A stretch of DNA of 64,000 nucleotides from Burkholderia oklahomensis C6786 (GTDB lineage Bacteria; Pseudomonadota; Gammaproteobacteria; Burkholderiales; Burkholderiaceae), in NCBI RefSeq assembly GCF_000959365.1, contig NZ_CP009556.1, positions 2,170,001 to 2,234,000 of the forward strand, read 5' to 3'. The translations under genes and the position numbers were made by a program. The notes beneath the pieces are model-generated. The model worked only from the letters and a program-made list of their open reading frames with translations, ran no database searches and was not told the DNA's origin. Shown piece by piece: positions 33,283 through 41,698 of the stretch. The stretch's first letter is position 1. Every line of letters starts with the position of its first letter.

Positions 33283-34836
33283 TCAGGCGACGCGGAACGC
33301 GCCGACCGTGCGGCGCAGCCCGTCCGCCTGCTCTTCGAGCGACGCGGCGGCGGCCGCCGCCTGCTCGACGAGCGCCGCGTTCTGCTGCGACACCTGATCC
33401 ATCTGCGACACCGCGCGGTTCACCTGCTCGATGCCGTCGCGCTGCTCGTTCGACGCGGCCGAGATCTCGGTCATGATGCCCGTCACGCGCGCGATCGCGC
33501 GCTGGATCTCCTGCATCGTGTCGCCCGCCGAGCCGACGAGGCGCGAGCCCGTCGCCACCCGCTCGACCGATTCGCCGATCAGCGCCTTGATCTCCTTCGC
33601 CGCCGATGCGGAGCGCTGCGCGAGCGTGCGCACCTCGCCCGCGACGACCGCGAAGCCACGGCCCTGCTCGCCCGCGCGCGCCGCCTCGACCGCCGCGTTC
33701 AGCGCGAGGATGTTGGTCTGGAACGCGATCCCTTCAATCGTGCCGATGATGTCGGCGACCTTCTGCGAGCTCTGATCGATCTCGGCCATCGTGCCGACCA
33801 CCTCGCCGACGACCGTCGCGCCCTTCGTCGCGATGTTCGTCGCGCTGTCGGCGCAATTCTGCGCTTCGCGTGCGTTGTCCGCGTTCTGCTTCACCGTCGC
33901 GGTCAGTTGCTCCATGCTCGCCGCGGTCTGCTGCAGCGCGGCCGCCTGCTCCTCGGTGCGCTGCGACAGATCCGTGTTGCCGGCCGCGATCTGGCGCGTC
34001 GCGGTCGCGATCGACTCGGAGCCGTCCGTCACCTTGCGCACCGTGTCGGACAGGCTGCGCTGCATCGTCGTCAGGCCGCTCACGAGCTCGGCCATTTCGT
34101 CGTGCGACGTCCAGCGCAGCTCGGTCGTCAGATCGCCGTCCGACAGGCGGCGCAGGTGCGTGAGGATCCGCACGAGCGGCTGTGAGATCGCGAAGTGCAG
34201 GCCGATCGCGCAGCCGAGGCACGCGGCGAGACCGAACACGATCCCCCCGCCGAGCGCGAGCCGCAGCCACGCGTACATCCGCTCGGCGTCGTCGTAGGCC
34301 GCCTTGCCGTACGCGGCGCGCGCGTCGTCGAGCGCGGTCGTCGCCTTCGTCCACGCGACCGACAGCGGCGGCGCGACCGTCATCATCAGACGATCGGCGT
34401 CGTCGCGCCGGCCCGCCTTCAGCGCGTCGATCATCGGCTTGAGCGCATCGTCGACGAGGGCGCGGCGCGCGGCGTTCGCCTGACCGGCAAGCGCCTTCTC
34501 GTCGTCGCTGCGGGGCAGCGCGTCATAATCGCGCCAGCCGCGGTCCGACGCGGCCAGGTACTGCTCCGCCTTCGCGATCGTATTCGCGGTGTCGGGCGCC
34601 TCCGGATGCAGGATCACGCGATCGAGCGTCGTGCGCGTGATCGCGAGATTGAGGCTCGCCGACGCGAGCGCCGTCTTCGCCGCGAGCTGCCGCGTGTACG
34701 CGTCGTCGAGCGCGGCGTTCGAGTTCTGCATGCTGAAGAAGCCGATCACGCCCGTGATCGTCAGCAGCACGGCGACGAGCCCGAGCGTCGAGAAGATCCG
34801 GGTGCGAATCGAAAAGCGGGAAAAAAAAGCGTTCAT
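33283..34836 (-). CDS. Methyl-accepting chemotaxis protein
   Basis: A 517-residue chemoreceptor. It has a first transmembrane helix (about 10-32), a periplasmic four-helix-bundle sensor (about 35-188), a second helix (about 189-212), HAMP (about 213-265) and the long cytoplasmic coiled coil. The CheA-binding hairpin tip is conserved ([22 protein letters not shown], in part). There is no C-terminal CheR-tethering pentapeptide: it ends [10 protein letters not shown]. The family is of the Tar-like/Tsr class common in Burkholderia. No chemotaxis operon is nearby, so it is an orphan receptor. The ligand is unknown. Confidence 0.93.
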   Translation of the reverse strand: MNAFFSRFSIRTRIFSTLGLVAVLLTITGVIGFFSMQNSNAALDDAYTRQLAAKTALASASLNLAITRTTLDRVILHPEAPDTANTIAKAEQYLAASDRGWRDYDALPRSDDEKALAGQANAARRALVDDALKPMIDALKAGRRDDADRLMMTVAPPLSVAWTKATTALDDARAAYGKAAYDDAERMYAWLRLALGGGIVFGLAACLGCAIGLHFAISQPLVRILTHLRRLSDGDLTTELRWTSHDEMAELVSGLTTMQRSLSDTVRKVTDGSESIATATRQIAAGNTDLSQRTEEQAAALQQTAASMEQLTATVKQNADNAREAQNCADSATNIATKGATVVGEVVGTMAEIDQSSQKVADIIGTIEGIAFQTNILALNAAVEAARAGEQGRGFAVVAGEVRTLAQRSASAAKEIKALIGESVERVATGSRLVGSAGDTMQEIQRAIARVTGIMTEISAASNEQRDGIEQVNRAVSQMDQVSQQNAALVEQAAAAAASLEEQADGLRRTVGAFRVA

Positions 34837-35011
34837 GACCAGGAAGAGTCGTAAATGGTAGCCGCCGGTTTGGGGGACAGTCGCCGGTATTACGGCCCCG
34901 CGCCCGAAAACTTGAGATGCATCAGGCGGTGCGGCGACTTGCCGCGGCGCGCCGCCTGGCGGGCCACTGTCACGGCTCGTAACCGCTGGAACGCTTTGTG
35001 ACGAAGCAGAT

Positions 35012-35025
35012 ATTGACTAGTCAAT
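35012..35025. promoter_or_regulatory. 14-bp perfect palindrome ATTGACTAGTCAAT
   Basis: A perfect palindrome about 50 bp before the DHA2 efflux gene, overlapped by a second perfect one, CAATCGATTG, at 35022-35031. Such sites are typical operators for MarR/TetR-type repressors of efflux pumps. No regulator gene is adjacent, so the repressor must be encoded elsewhere. Confidence 0.5.
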
Positions 35026-35073
35026 CGATTGTTCCTACATTCCGTGTCGCCCCCAACGACAACACGACTCCCC

Positions 35074-36588
35074 ATGCCTACCGAATCCTCCGCGCCGTCC
35101 GCCCCGGCCGACGCCGGCCGCCCGGGCGCGTCCGTGCAGCTCACGATCGCCGCGCTGCTGCTCGTGCTGCTGCTGTCCGCACTCGATCAGACGATCGTGT
35201 CGACCGCGCTGCCGACGATCGTCGGCGAGCTCGGCGGCCTCGAGCAGCTGTCGTGGGTCGTCACCGCGTACCTGCTGTCGTCGACCGTCGTGCTGCCGCT
35301 GTACGGCAAGCTCGGCGACCTGTACGGGCGCAAGATCGTGCTGCAGGCGGCGATCGTGCTGTTCGTCGTCGGCTCGGCGCTGTGCGGGCTCGCGCAGGAC
35401 ATGACGCAGCTGATCGTGTTGCGCGCGCTGCAGGGGCTCGGCGGCGGCGGGCTGATGGTCGTCACGATGGCGGCGATCGCCGATCTGATTCCGCCCGACG
35501 AGCGCGGCCGCTATCAGGGGATGTTCGGCGGCGTGTACGGAATCGCGACGGTAATCGGGCCGCTCCTCGGCGGGTTTCTCGTTCAGCACCTGTCGTGGCG
35601 CTGGATCTTCTACATCAATCTGCCGCTCGGCGTGCTCGCGTTCGCGGTGATCGGCGCGGCGTTCAAGCCGCACACCGCGCACGTGCGGCACCGGATCGAC
35701 TACGCGGGCGCCGCGTTCCTCGCGACCGCGCTCACCTGCGCCGTGCTGTTCACGAGCCAGGGCGGCACGATCCTGCCGTGGTCGTCGCCGCAACTATGGT
35801 TCACGCTCGCGCTCGGCATCGTCTCGACAGCGGGCTTCGTCTACGAGGAACGCCTCGCCGCCGAGCCGATCATGCCGCTCGCGCTGTTCCGCCACCGGAC
35901 CTTCGTGCTGTGCAGCCTGATCGGCTTCGTCGTCGGTCTGTCGCTGTTCGGCTCGGTCACGTTCCTGCCGCTCTATCTGCAGGTCGTCAAGGGCTCGACG
36001 CCGTCGGAAGCCGGCATGCAGCTACTGCCGCTGATGGGCGGCATGCTCGCGACGTCGATCGCGAGCGGGCGGCTGATCACGAAGCTCGGCAAATACCGGC
36101 TGTTCCCGATCGCGGGCACGTTCGTGGCCGGCGCGGCGATGCTGCTCCTCGCGACGCTGTCGCTCGATACGCCGCTGCGCGCGATGTATCTGTACATGGC
36201 GCTGCTGGGCGGCGGGCTCGGGATGGTGATGCCCGTCATCGTGCTCGCGGTGCAGAACACGGTCGAGTTTCGGCATCTGGGCGTCGCGACGTCCGGCGCA
36301 ACGCTGTTTCGCTCGATCGGCGGCTCGCTCGGCGTCGCCGCGTTCGGCGCGCTGTTCTCGAACGGGCTGCACGCGCGGCTCGCGGCCGCGCTGCCGCCCG
36401 ACACGGAGCTGCCGCCGTCGCTCGGCCCGTCGGCCGTGCGCCAGTTGCCCGACACGGTGCGCGGCGCGTATCTGCACGCGTTCGCGAGCTCGCTGCACAC
36501 GGTCTATCTATGGGCCGCGGCAGTGATCGCGATCGCGTTCGCGCTCGCGTGGTTCGTCGAAGACGTGCCGTTCAGAAAGAGAGCGTGA
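35074..36588 (+). CDS. DHA2-family MFS drug efflux transporter (14-helix)
   Basis: A 504-residue inner-membrane transporter of the EmrB/QacA type. The signature ALDQTIVSTALPTIVGEL is in helix 1 and the motif GKLGDLYGRKIVLQ follows helix 2. About 14 transmembrane helices are visible. It probably exports hydrophobic drugs or metabolites with proton exchange. The ATG at 35074 gives a normal N terminus. It is a single gene with no EmrA-type adaptor nearby. A palindromic operator-like site lies about 50 bp upstream. Confidence 0.9.
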   Translation: MPTESSAPSAPADAGRPGASVQLTIAALLLVLLLSALDQTIVSTALPTIVGELGGLEQLSWVVTAYLLSSTVVLPLYGKLGDLYGRKIVLQAAIVLFVVGSALCGLAQDMTQLIVLRALQGLGGGGLMVVTMAAIADLIPPDERGRYQGMFGGVYGIATVIGPLLGGFLVQHLSWRWIFYINLPLGVLAFAVIGAAFKPHTAHVRHRIDYAGAAFLATALTCAVLFTSQGGTILPWSSPQLWFTLALGIVSTAGFVYEERLAAEPIMPLALFRHRTFVLCSLIGFVVGLSLFGSVTFLPLYLQVVKGSTPSEAGMQLLPLMGGMLATSIASGRLITKLGKYRLFPIAGTFVAGAAMLLLATLSLDTPLRAMYLYMALLGGGLGMVMPVIVLAVQNTVEFRHLGVATSGATLFRSIGGSLGVAAFGALFSNGLHARLAAALPPDTELPPSLGPSAVRQLPDTVRGAYLHAFASSLHTVYLWAAAVIAIAFALAWFVEDVPFRKRA

Positions 36589-36622
36589 CCCGAGCCGCCG
36601 GCGCATGCGGCGGCCCGGTCGA

Positions 36623-37768
36623 TCACTTCGCGTCCCGCTTGCACGGCTGCGGGAAGAACTTCAGTTCGTGGCCGACGCGCAGCGCGTACACGATGTTGTC
36701 GTTGTCGAGGAACGCGACCCGCGCGCCCGTCGGCACGTCGCACGGCGATTTCTCGTACATTTCGAGGTGGTAGACCGACTTCTCGGCGGTGTCCGTCATG
36801 AAACGGTCGTAATCGCCGAGCATCCGTTTCGCGCAGAACATCACGACGCCGGCAAAAATCGAAAAGCCGACCAGCCGGAAAATACCCGTGATCCACGGAT
36901 ACGCACTCTCGTCCCGCTTCAGCAGCCCGGCCGAAAAGAACGCCTTGGCCCCCGCGTCCATCACGAAAAAGAACAATCCGTAAATCGGCAGGAACAGTAC
37001 GGACGCCGCATACAGCGTCATCAGAATCAGCAGCGCGATGAACGGGATCGACAGGATCGCGACGAAGATTTCGGTATGAGGGAATTTCGACGGATCGACG
37101 CCCGCGACGTCGTTGATCCGCTGATTCGCGAGCGCGATCGCGAAATTGGTGAGGCCCGTGAACGCGAGCAGCAACAGCCCCTTTCCGATGTGCGTCGCAT
37201 AGATCCGCTTGTACAGCGTCAACGCGTCATAGACCATCCCGCCGAACCAGAAGACGAGCGCGAGCATCAGCAGACCGATGAAATTCCACGCATGGTGAAG
37301 CGGATACGTCGCGAAGAACAGCAGCACGGCGAGCACGCAATTCAGGTAGAGCTTCTGTCCCGTGTCGAGCTGCTTGTAAATGCGTTGCAGCGCCGTGAAG
37401 GCCTTGTGCAGGCGGGGCATTCGCACGTCGGCCGGGGCGGCCGCTTGCGCTTGCGCTTGCGCGGGTGCGGGTGCGGGCGGCGTCGCGGTCGACGTTGCCG
37501 GATCCGGCGTGCCCGCCGTGCCGGCCGACATCGATGCGGTTGCGATCGCCGGTCGAGGTTGCGACGCACAAGTCCGCTCGAGTTGCACTCGATCGACGGG
37601 CGCCGCCCTCTTTGCAACCGGCGCGGTTGCAACCCCATCGTGCAAATGCTTTGCATCGCGCTTCGATGTGACGGCTTGCGAAGCGTGTTTGGATTCGCGC
37701 GCGCCGGGCTTGCGAAGCGCATCGTTCTTCTTTTGAAATTCGGCCGGTTTGCTGTTTTGTTTATGCAT
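36623..37768 (-). CDS. Hypothetical membrane protein with low-complexity N terminus
   Basis: A 381-residue protein I do not recognise. The first ~115 residues are polar and repetitive (Lys/Ala-rich, then PAPAPAQAQAQAAA encoded by a small tandem repeat at about 37443-37475). Four or five hydrophobic helices follow in the middle (about 145-290, for example FIGLLMLALVFWFGGMVY and IFVAILSIPFIALLILMTLYAA). The soluble tail (about 310-381) holds YALRVGHELKFFPQPC. The ATG at 37768 is preferred; the frame extends to a TTG at 37810. It is convergent with the efflux gene. Confidence 0.75.
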   Translation of the reverse strand: MHKQNSKPAEFQKKNDALRKPGARESKHASQAVTSKRDAKHLHDGVATAPVAKRAAPVDRVQLERTCASQPRPAIATASMSAGTAGTPDPATSTATPPAPAPAQAQAQAAAPADVRMPRLHKAFTALQRIYKQLDTGQKLYLNCVLAVLLFFATYPLHHAWNFIGLLMLALVFWFGGMVYDALTLYKRIYATHIGKGLLLLAFTGLTNFAIALANQRINDVAGVDPSKFPHTEIFVAILSIPFIALLILMTLYAASVLFLPIYGLFFFVMDAGAKAFFSAGLLKRDESAYPWITGIFRLVGFSIFAGVVMFCAKRMLGDYDRFMTDTAEKSVYHLEMYEKSPCDVPTGARVAFLDNDNIVYALRVGHELKFFPQPCKRDAK

Positions 37769-38085
37769 TTCGTTCAAGTCATCGCTGACATTTTTTCGCG
37801 ACGCGCTCAAGTCGAACGACAGCGCCTGTTTCCCGCCGCACGTCGCGCATCTCGGAACGGCCGCGGATTATAAGGCTGCCGACGGCGTCGAGCGCAATCG
37901 CATGGCATCCTCGATCGAATCGATATTTGTCTTCGACGCCGCTGCGGGAAAATCGAAATGCGAAGGGCCGCTCGTCGCGCGCACGGTATCCGTGAGTCCG
38001 AATCCCGGCGATCGCCTCCCTTGCTTTGCGGACATTTTTGAAGACGCGCATAGTATCGATTCCATCATTCCCGCCCCGTTTTGCG
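37769..38085. other. 317-bp divergent region
   Basis: It lies between the membrane protein (minus) and the acetyltransferase (plus) and should carry both promoters. No gene or repeat stands out. Confidence 0.5.
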
Positions 38086-38655
38086 ATGAAGACCTCCAAC
38101 GCGCCCGCCCTTTCCACCGCCATCGTCCGCGACGCCGCCGAGCGCGACCTCGAAGCGATCCAGGCGATCTACGCGCATCACGTGCTGACCGGCGTCGCGT
38201 CGTTCGAGGAAACGCCGCCGTCCGTCGCCGATCTGCGCGCGCGACGCGAAGCGGTGCTGCGGCACGGCCTGCCGTATCTCGTCGCCGAACTGGACGGCGC
38301 CGTCGCGGGCTACGCGTACGCGACGCCGTACCGGCCGCGCAGCGCCTATCGCTACGCAATCGAGGATTCGATCTACGTGAACGACGCGTACCGCGGCCGC
38401 GGCATCGGCCGCGTGCTGCTCGCCGCGCTGATCGAGCGTTGCGAAGCGGGGCCGTGGCGGCAGATGATCGCGGTCGTCGCGGACGGCGGCAGCGGCGGCT
38501 CGACGTCGCTGCATCGCGCGCTCGGCTTCGAGCCGGTCGGCACGCTGCGCGCCGTAGGCTTCAAGCACGGCCGCTGGATCGACACCGCGCTGATGCAGCG
38601 TGTGCTCGGAGACGGCGCACAAATGCCGCCCTCCGACGCCAACGCCTCGCACTGA
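38086..38655 (+). CDS. GNAT N-acetyltransferase (phosphinothricin acetyltransferase family)
   Basis: A 189-residue acetyltransferase. The order of motifs is that of PAT/MddA enzymes: IQAIYAHHVLTGVASFEETPPS, then YAYATPYRPRSAYRYAIEDSIYV, then the acetyl-CoA loop RGRGIGRVLLAALIE. It ends with LHRALGFEPVGTLRAVGFKHGRWID. These enzymes acetylate phosphinothricin or methionine sulfoximine/sulfone. The ATG at 38086 fits the family start. The MerR-family regulator 27 bp downstream is on the same strand and probably co-transcribed. Confidence 0.9.
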   Translation: MKTSNAPALSTAIVRDAAERDLEAIQAIYAHHVLTGVASFEETPPSVADLRARREAVLRHGLPYLVAELDGAVAGYAYATPYRPRSAYRYAIEDSIYVNDAYRGRGIGRVLLAALIERCEAGPWRQMIAVVADGGSGGSTSLHRALGFEPVGTLRAVGFKHGRWIDTALMQRVLGDGAQMPPSDANASH

Positions 38656-38682
38656 AGCGCTCGGTCGCGCTAAAATCGTTGC

Positions 38683-39540
38683 ATGCCGAAATCGAACCCA
38701 ACCACTCCCGCCGACGCTGCCCCGGACGCGTCGACGTTGAACGAATACACGGTCGACGAGCTCGCGCGCGTGTCGGACACGACGGTGCGCAACGTACGCG
38801 CATATCAGGATCGCGGCCTGCTTGCACCGCCGCGCAAACGCGGCCGCGTCGGCATCTACGACGACACGCACGTCGCCCGCCTGAAGGTCATCAATCATCT
38901 GCTCGCGCGCGGCTACACGCTGTCGAACATCCAGGACCTGATCAAGGCGATCGACGACGGCCACGATCTGCGCTCGATCCTCGGCCTCGAAAACGCGATC
39001 GGCGGCCGCTGGTCGAGCGAGCGTCCGCAAACCTTCTCGCTCGCTCAGTTGATCCAGATGTTCGGCCCGCAAACGCCCGCGTCGCTCGGGCGCGTCGCCG
39101 AGCTCGGTCTACTCGAGCGGCGCGGTGTGTCGTTCATCGCGAAGAGCCCGGCGCTCATCGAAGCCGCGGCCGCGATGGTGCGCGAAGGCATCCCGGCGCG
39201 CGAACTGCTCGACGCGATCAGCATCACGCGGCCGTATTTCGATGCGATCGCACGCGTGCTCGTCGAACTCGTCGTGCACCGCCTCGATCGCTACGACGAA
39301 GGCTCGCTGCCGCCGCCGACCGACGTGCCGGCGCTCGTCGACGCGATCTGGCGGCTGCGTCCGCTCTCGTCGGTGTTCGTCGAGGGCGAGATGAACCGGG
39401 CGCTCGAAGCCGCGTCGAGCGCATATTTGGGCGGCCGTGTCGCGACGATCCTCGACAAGAAGCTGAGCTCCCAGGCGGCGCGCGACGCCGAATCCGAGCT
39501 CGAACGAACCGCGGCGAAGGACGCCCCGAAGAAACCTTAG
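38683..39540 (+). CDS. MerR-family transcriptional regulator
   Basis: A 285-residue regulator. The winged helix lies at about 20-90 (YTVDELARVSDTTVRNVRAYQDRGLLAPPRKRGRVGIYDDTHV). The C-terminal ~190 residues are longer than in metal-sensing MerR proteins and carry no cysteine pair, so a small-molecule or protein signal is more likely. It follows the acetyltransferase gene by 27 bp. A stem-loop with T-rich tail lies about 75 bp after the stop. Confidence 0.88.
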   Translation: MPKSNPTTPADAAPDASTLNEYTVDELARVSDTTVRNVRAYQDRGLLAPPRKRGRVGIYDDTHVARLKVINHLLARGYTLSNIQDLIKAIDDGHDLRSILGLENAIGGRWSSERPQTFSLAQLIQMFGPQTPASLGRVAELGLLERRGVSFIAKSPALIEAAAAMVREGIPARELLDAISITRPYFDAIARVLVELVVHRLDRYDEGSLPPPTDVPALVDAIWRLRPLSSVFVEGEMNRALEAASSAYLGGRVATILDKKLSSQAARDAESELERTAAKDAPKKP

Positions 39541-39614
39541 GCGCGCACGCGTCATATTGATATCGGCAATGCTTGGTTCGCACCGGCAACCGCCCGTGCG
39601 ACGATTTCCCGACC

Positions 39615-39640
39615 CGAGCGGCGTGCGCGCCGCTCGTTTC
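39615..39640 (+). terminator. Stem-loop after merR gene / in leader of binding-protein gene
   Basis: A 9-bp perfect stem, CGAGCGGCG and CGCCGCTCG, with loop TGCG, followed by TTTCGTTC. It could end the acetyltransferase-merR transcript. It is also only 28 bp before the next start codon, so attenuation is possible. Confidence 0.5.
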
Positions 39641-39663
39641 GTTCAACGTCGTGGAGATTGCCG

Positions 39664-40647
39664 ATGATTCGCCCTGCCCGCTGGATTCCCCGAACCGTAG
39701 CCGCCGCGCTCGCGTCGCTCGCCGCCGTCGCCGCCTTCGCGCAAGACGACGCGGGCGGCAGGGTGCTGCGCGTTGGCTATCAGAAAGCGGGGCTGCTCGC
39801 GGTCGTCAAGGCGCAGGGCTCGCTCGAGACGCGCGTGAAGCGGCTCGGCTACACGGTCAAATGGTTCGAGTTCCCGGCCGGCCCGCAACTGCTCGAAGCG
39901 CTCAACGCGGACAGCATCGACATCGGCTACACGGGCGCGCCGCCCGCCGTGTTCGCGCAGGCGAGCGGCGTGCGCTTCGTCTACGTCGGCGCGGAGCCGC
40001 CGTCGCCGCACAACGAGGCGATCGTCGTGAAGGCCGATTCGCCGCTCAAGACCGTCGCCGACCTGAGAGGCAAGAAAGTCGCGCTGCAGAAGGGATCGAG
40101 CGCGAATTACCTGTTGCTGAAGGCGCTGCAGAAGGCCGGCGTGCGCTACGACGAGATTCGCCCGATCTATCTGCCGCCCGCCGACGCGCGCGCCGCGTTC
40201 GAGAGCGGCAACGTCGACGCGTGGGTCGTCTGGGATCCGTACTACGCGGCCGCGCAGCAGGCGCTGAAGGCGCGCACGCTCGCCGACTACACGGGCCTGC
40301 CTTCCGCATACAACTTCTACGAAGCGACGCGCGACTTCGCGACCCGGCATCCGGACGTCGTCGGCGCGGTGCTCCAGCAGTTGCGCGAAACCGGCCAGTG
40401 GGTCAACGCGCATCCCGCCGAAACCGCCGCATTGATCGCGCCGAAGATCGGCCTCGATCAGCCGCTCGTCGAAACCTGGGTGAAGCGCGTGCCGTACGGC
40501 GCGACGCCGCTCGACGGAAAGATCGTCGCGTCGCAACAGGGCGTCGCCGACGCGTTTCACGCAGCGAAGCTGATCCCGCAGAAGCTGACCGTCAGCGACA
40601 ACGTCTGGACCGACCGGAACGCCGCCGCCGCGCTCGCGGCAAAATAG
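39664..40647 (+). CDS. Aliphatic sulfonate/taurine-type ABC substrate-binding protein (SsuA-like), orphan
   Basis: A 327-residue periplasmic binding protein. Signal peptide about 1-27 (ending AAFAQ). The SsuA features are LRVGYQKAGLLAVVKAQGSLE, IDIGYTGAPPAVFAQASG and LRGKKVALQKGSSANYLL. The ATG at 39664 has GGAG 7 bases upstream and is preferred to the TTG at 39658. No permease, ATPase or monooxygenase gene is adjacent, so it must share a transporter encoded elsewhere. The binding of sulfonates is inferred from the family. Confidence 0.88.
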   Translation: MIRPARWIPRTVAAALASLAAVAAFAQDDAGGRVLRVGYQKAGLLAVVKAQGSLETRVKRLGYTVKWFEFPAGPQLLEALNADSIDIGYTGAPPAVFAQASGVRFVYVGAEPPSPHNEAIVVKADSPLKTVADLRGKKVALQKGSSANYLLLKALQKAGVRYDEIRPIYLPPADARAAFESGNVDAWVVWDPYYAAAQQALKARTLADYTGLPSAYNFYEATRDFATRHPDVVGAVLQQLRETGQWVNAHPAETAALIAPKIGLDQPLVETWVKRVPYGATPLDGKIVASQQGVADAFHAAKLIPQKLTVSDNVWTDRNAAAALAAK

Positions 40648-40802
40648 GCGCGGCGCCTCGCCCGCAGGCCCGGTTAGAAGAATTCGTCCGTCCCCGATAA
40701 CGTCTTCTTGCCGATAATGGACGACCGTGCGGATGCCGTGCGTCGCCCGCGACGCCGACCGCGCGCCCGATAACGAGCTGCGTGCGAGGAGACCGCCCGA
40801 CC

Positions 40803-41459
40803 GTGTTGTCCAACCTGCCCCCGCGCGCGCGCGGCTTCTGGCTTGCCGCCGCGCTTGCCGCGCTGCTGTACGGGCTGTCGCTCGGCCAAGCGCCCTATTC
40901 CGGCCAGCCTGCCGCGAAAGCCGCGCTCGGCGCGCTGCTGTTCCTTGCCGCATTGCAGCATCCGAACGCGCGCGAGCGCGCGTGGCTCGGCGCCGCACTC
41001 GCCGCGTCGGTGCTCGGCGACGTGCTGCTCGCGCTTTCCGAATGGCCGCCGTCGTTCGTCGCCGGCCTCGGCGCGTTCCTGCTCGCGCACCTCGCGTACT
41101 GCGCGCTGTTCGCGCCGTGGCGCGCCGCGCCGCGCGGACTGCGCGCCGTCGCGCTCGTCGCACTGTGGCTCGCCGCCCCCGCGCTCTACGCCGCGTTCTT
41201 TCCCCATCTCGCCGCGCTCGCCGCGCCGGTCGCCGTCTACATCGCCGTGCTCGTCGCGATGGCAAGCCTCGCACTGTGCGCCCGCACGCCCGGCCCGCAG
41301 GTCGCGCTCGGCGCGCTCGTGTTCGTCACGTCCGACGCGCTGATCGGCATCGATCGTTTTCTCGGCGCGTTTTCAGGCGTCGATTATTTCATCTGGGGTT
41401 TTTATGCCATCGCGCAATTGATCATTGCGTTCGGCGTGCTGCGTCGCAAATCAAATTAA
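40803..41459 (+). CDS. YhhN-family membrane protein (lysoplasmalogenase-like)
   Basis: A 218-residue inner-membrane protein with about eight transmembrane helices. It matches the YhhN/TMEM86 family: GDVLLALSEWPPSFVAGLGAFLLAHLAY and the end VTSDALIGIDRFLG. The family contains lysoplasmalogenases and hydrolyses vinyl-ether lysophospholipids in animals; bacterial function is less clear. The GTG at 40803 with GAGGAG upstream is chosen over a GTG at 40782. It is a single gene preceding the monooxygenase operon. Confidence 0.82.
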   Translation: MLSNLPPRARGFWLAAALAALLYGLSLGQAPYSGQPAAKAALGALLFLAALQHPNARERAWLGAALAASVLGDVLLALSEWPPSFVAGLGAFLLAHLAYCALFAPWRAAPRGLRAVALVALWLAAPALYAAFFPHLAALAAPVAVYIAVLVAMASLALCARTPGPQVALGALVFVTSDALIGIDRFLGAFSGVDYFIWGFYAIAQLIIAFGVLRRKSN

Positions 41460-41646
41460 TCGAATCCGCGTCGCAATCCTTAATCTGTTGGGGATTACAT
41501 GCGATTTTGCGATGCAGCATGACGATTCCCCGCGCCATCGCGCTTTCTCCCGCGCAAGCCCATTCTACGGGCGTCGGCATCCGTTGAATCCCGCGCTTAG
41601 AGGGCTGTGTCTACCCGGCTTGCGGTTTCGGCGCTCTCGATCTATG

Positions 41647-41666
41647 GTTACATCAATCAATGTAAC
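41647..41666. promoter_or_regulatory. Operator-like inverted repeat GTTACAT-N6-ATGTAAC
   Basis: A perfect 7-bp inverted repeat with six-base centre, ending 32 bp before the preferred start codon of the monooxygenase gene. The form and spacing are those of TetR-family operators. No TetR gene is adjacent. Confidence 0.6.
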
Positions 41667-41698
41667 AGTAAAAAATGAGCCCAAATGGAGACGCTTGG

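Noticed and set aside
38086..38655. Acetyltransferase considered as a toxin-antitoxin GNAT toxin
   Set aside because: The motifs are those of phosphinothricin/methionine-sulfoximine acetyltransferases, and there is no RHH antitoxin gene beside it.
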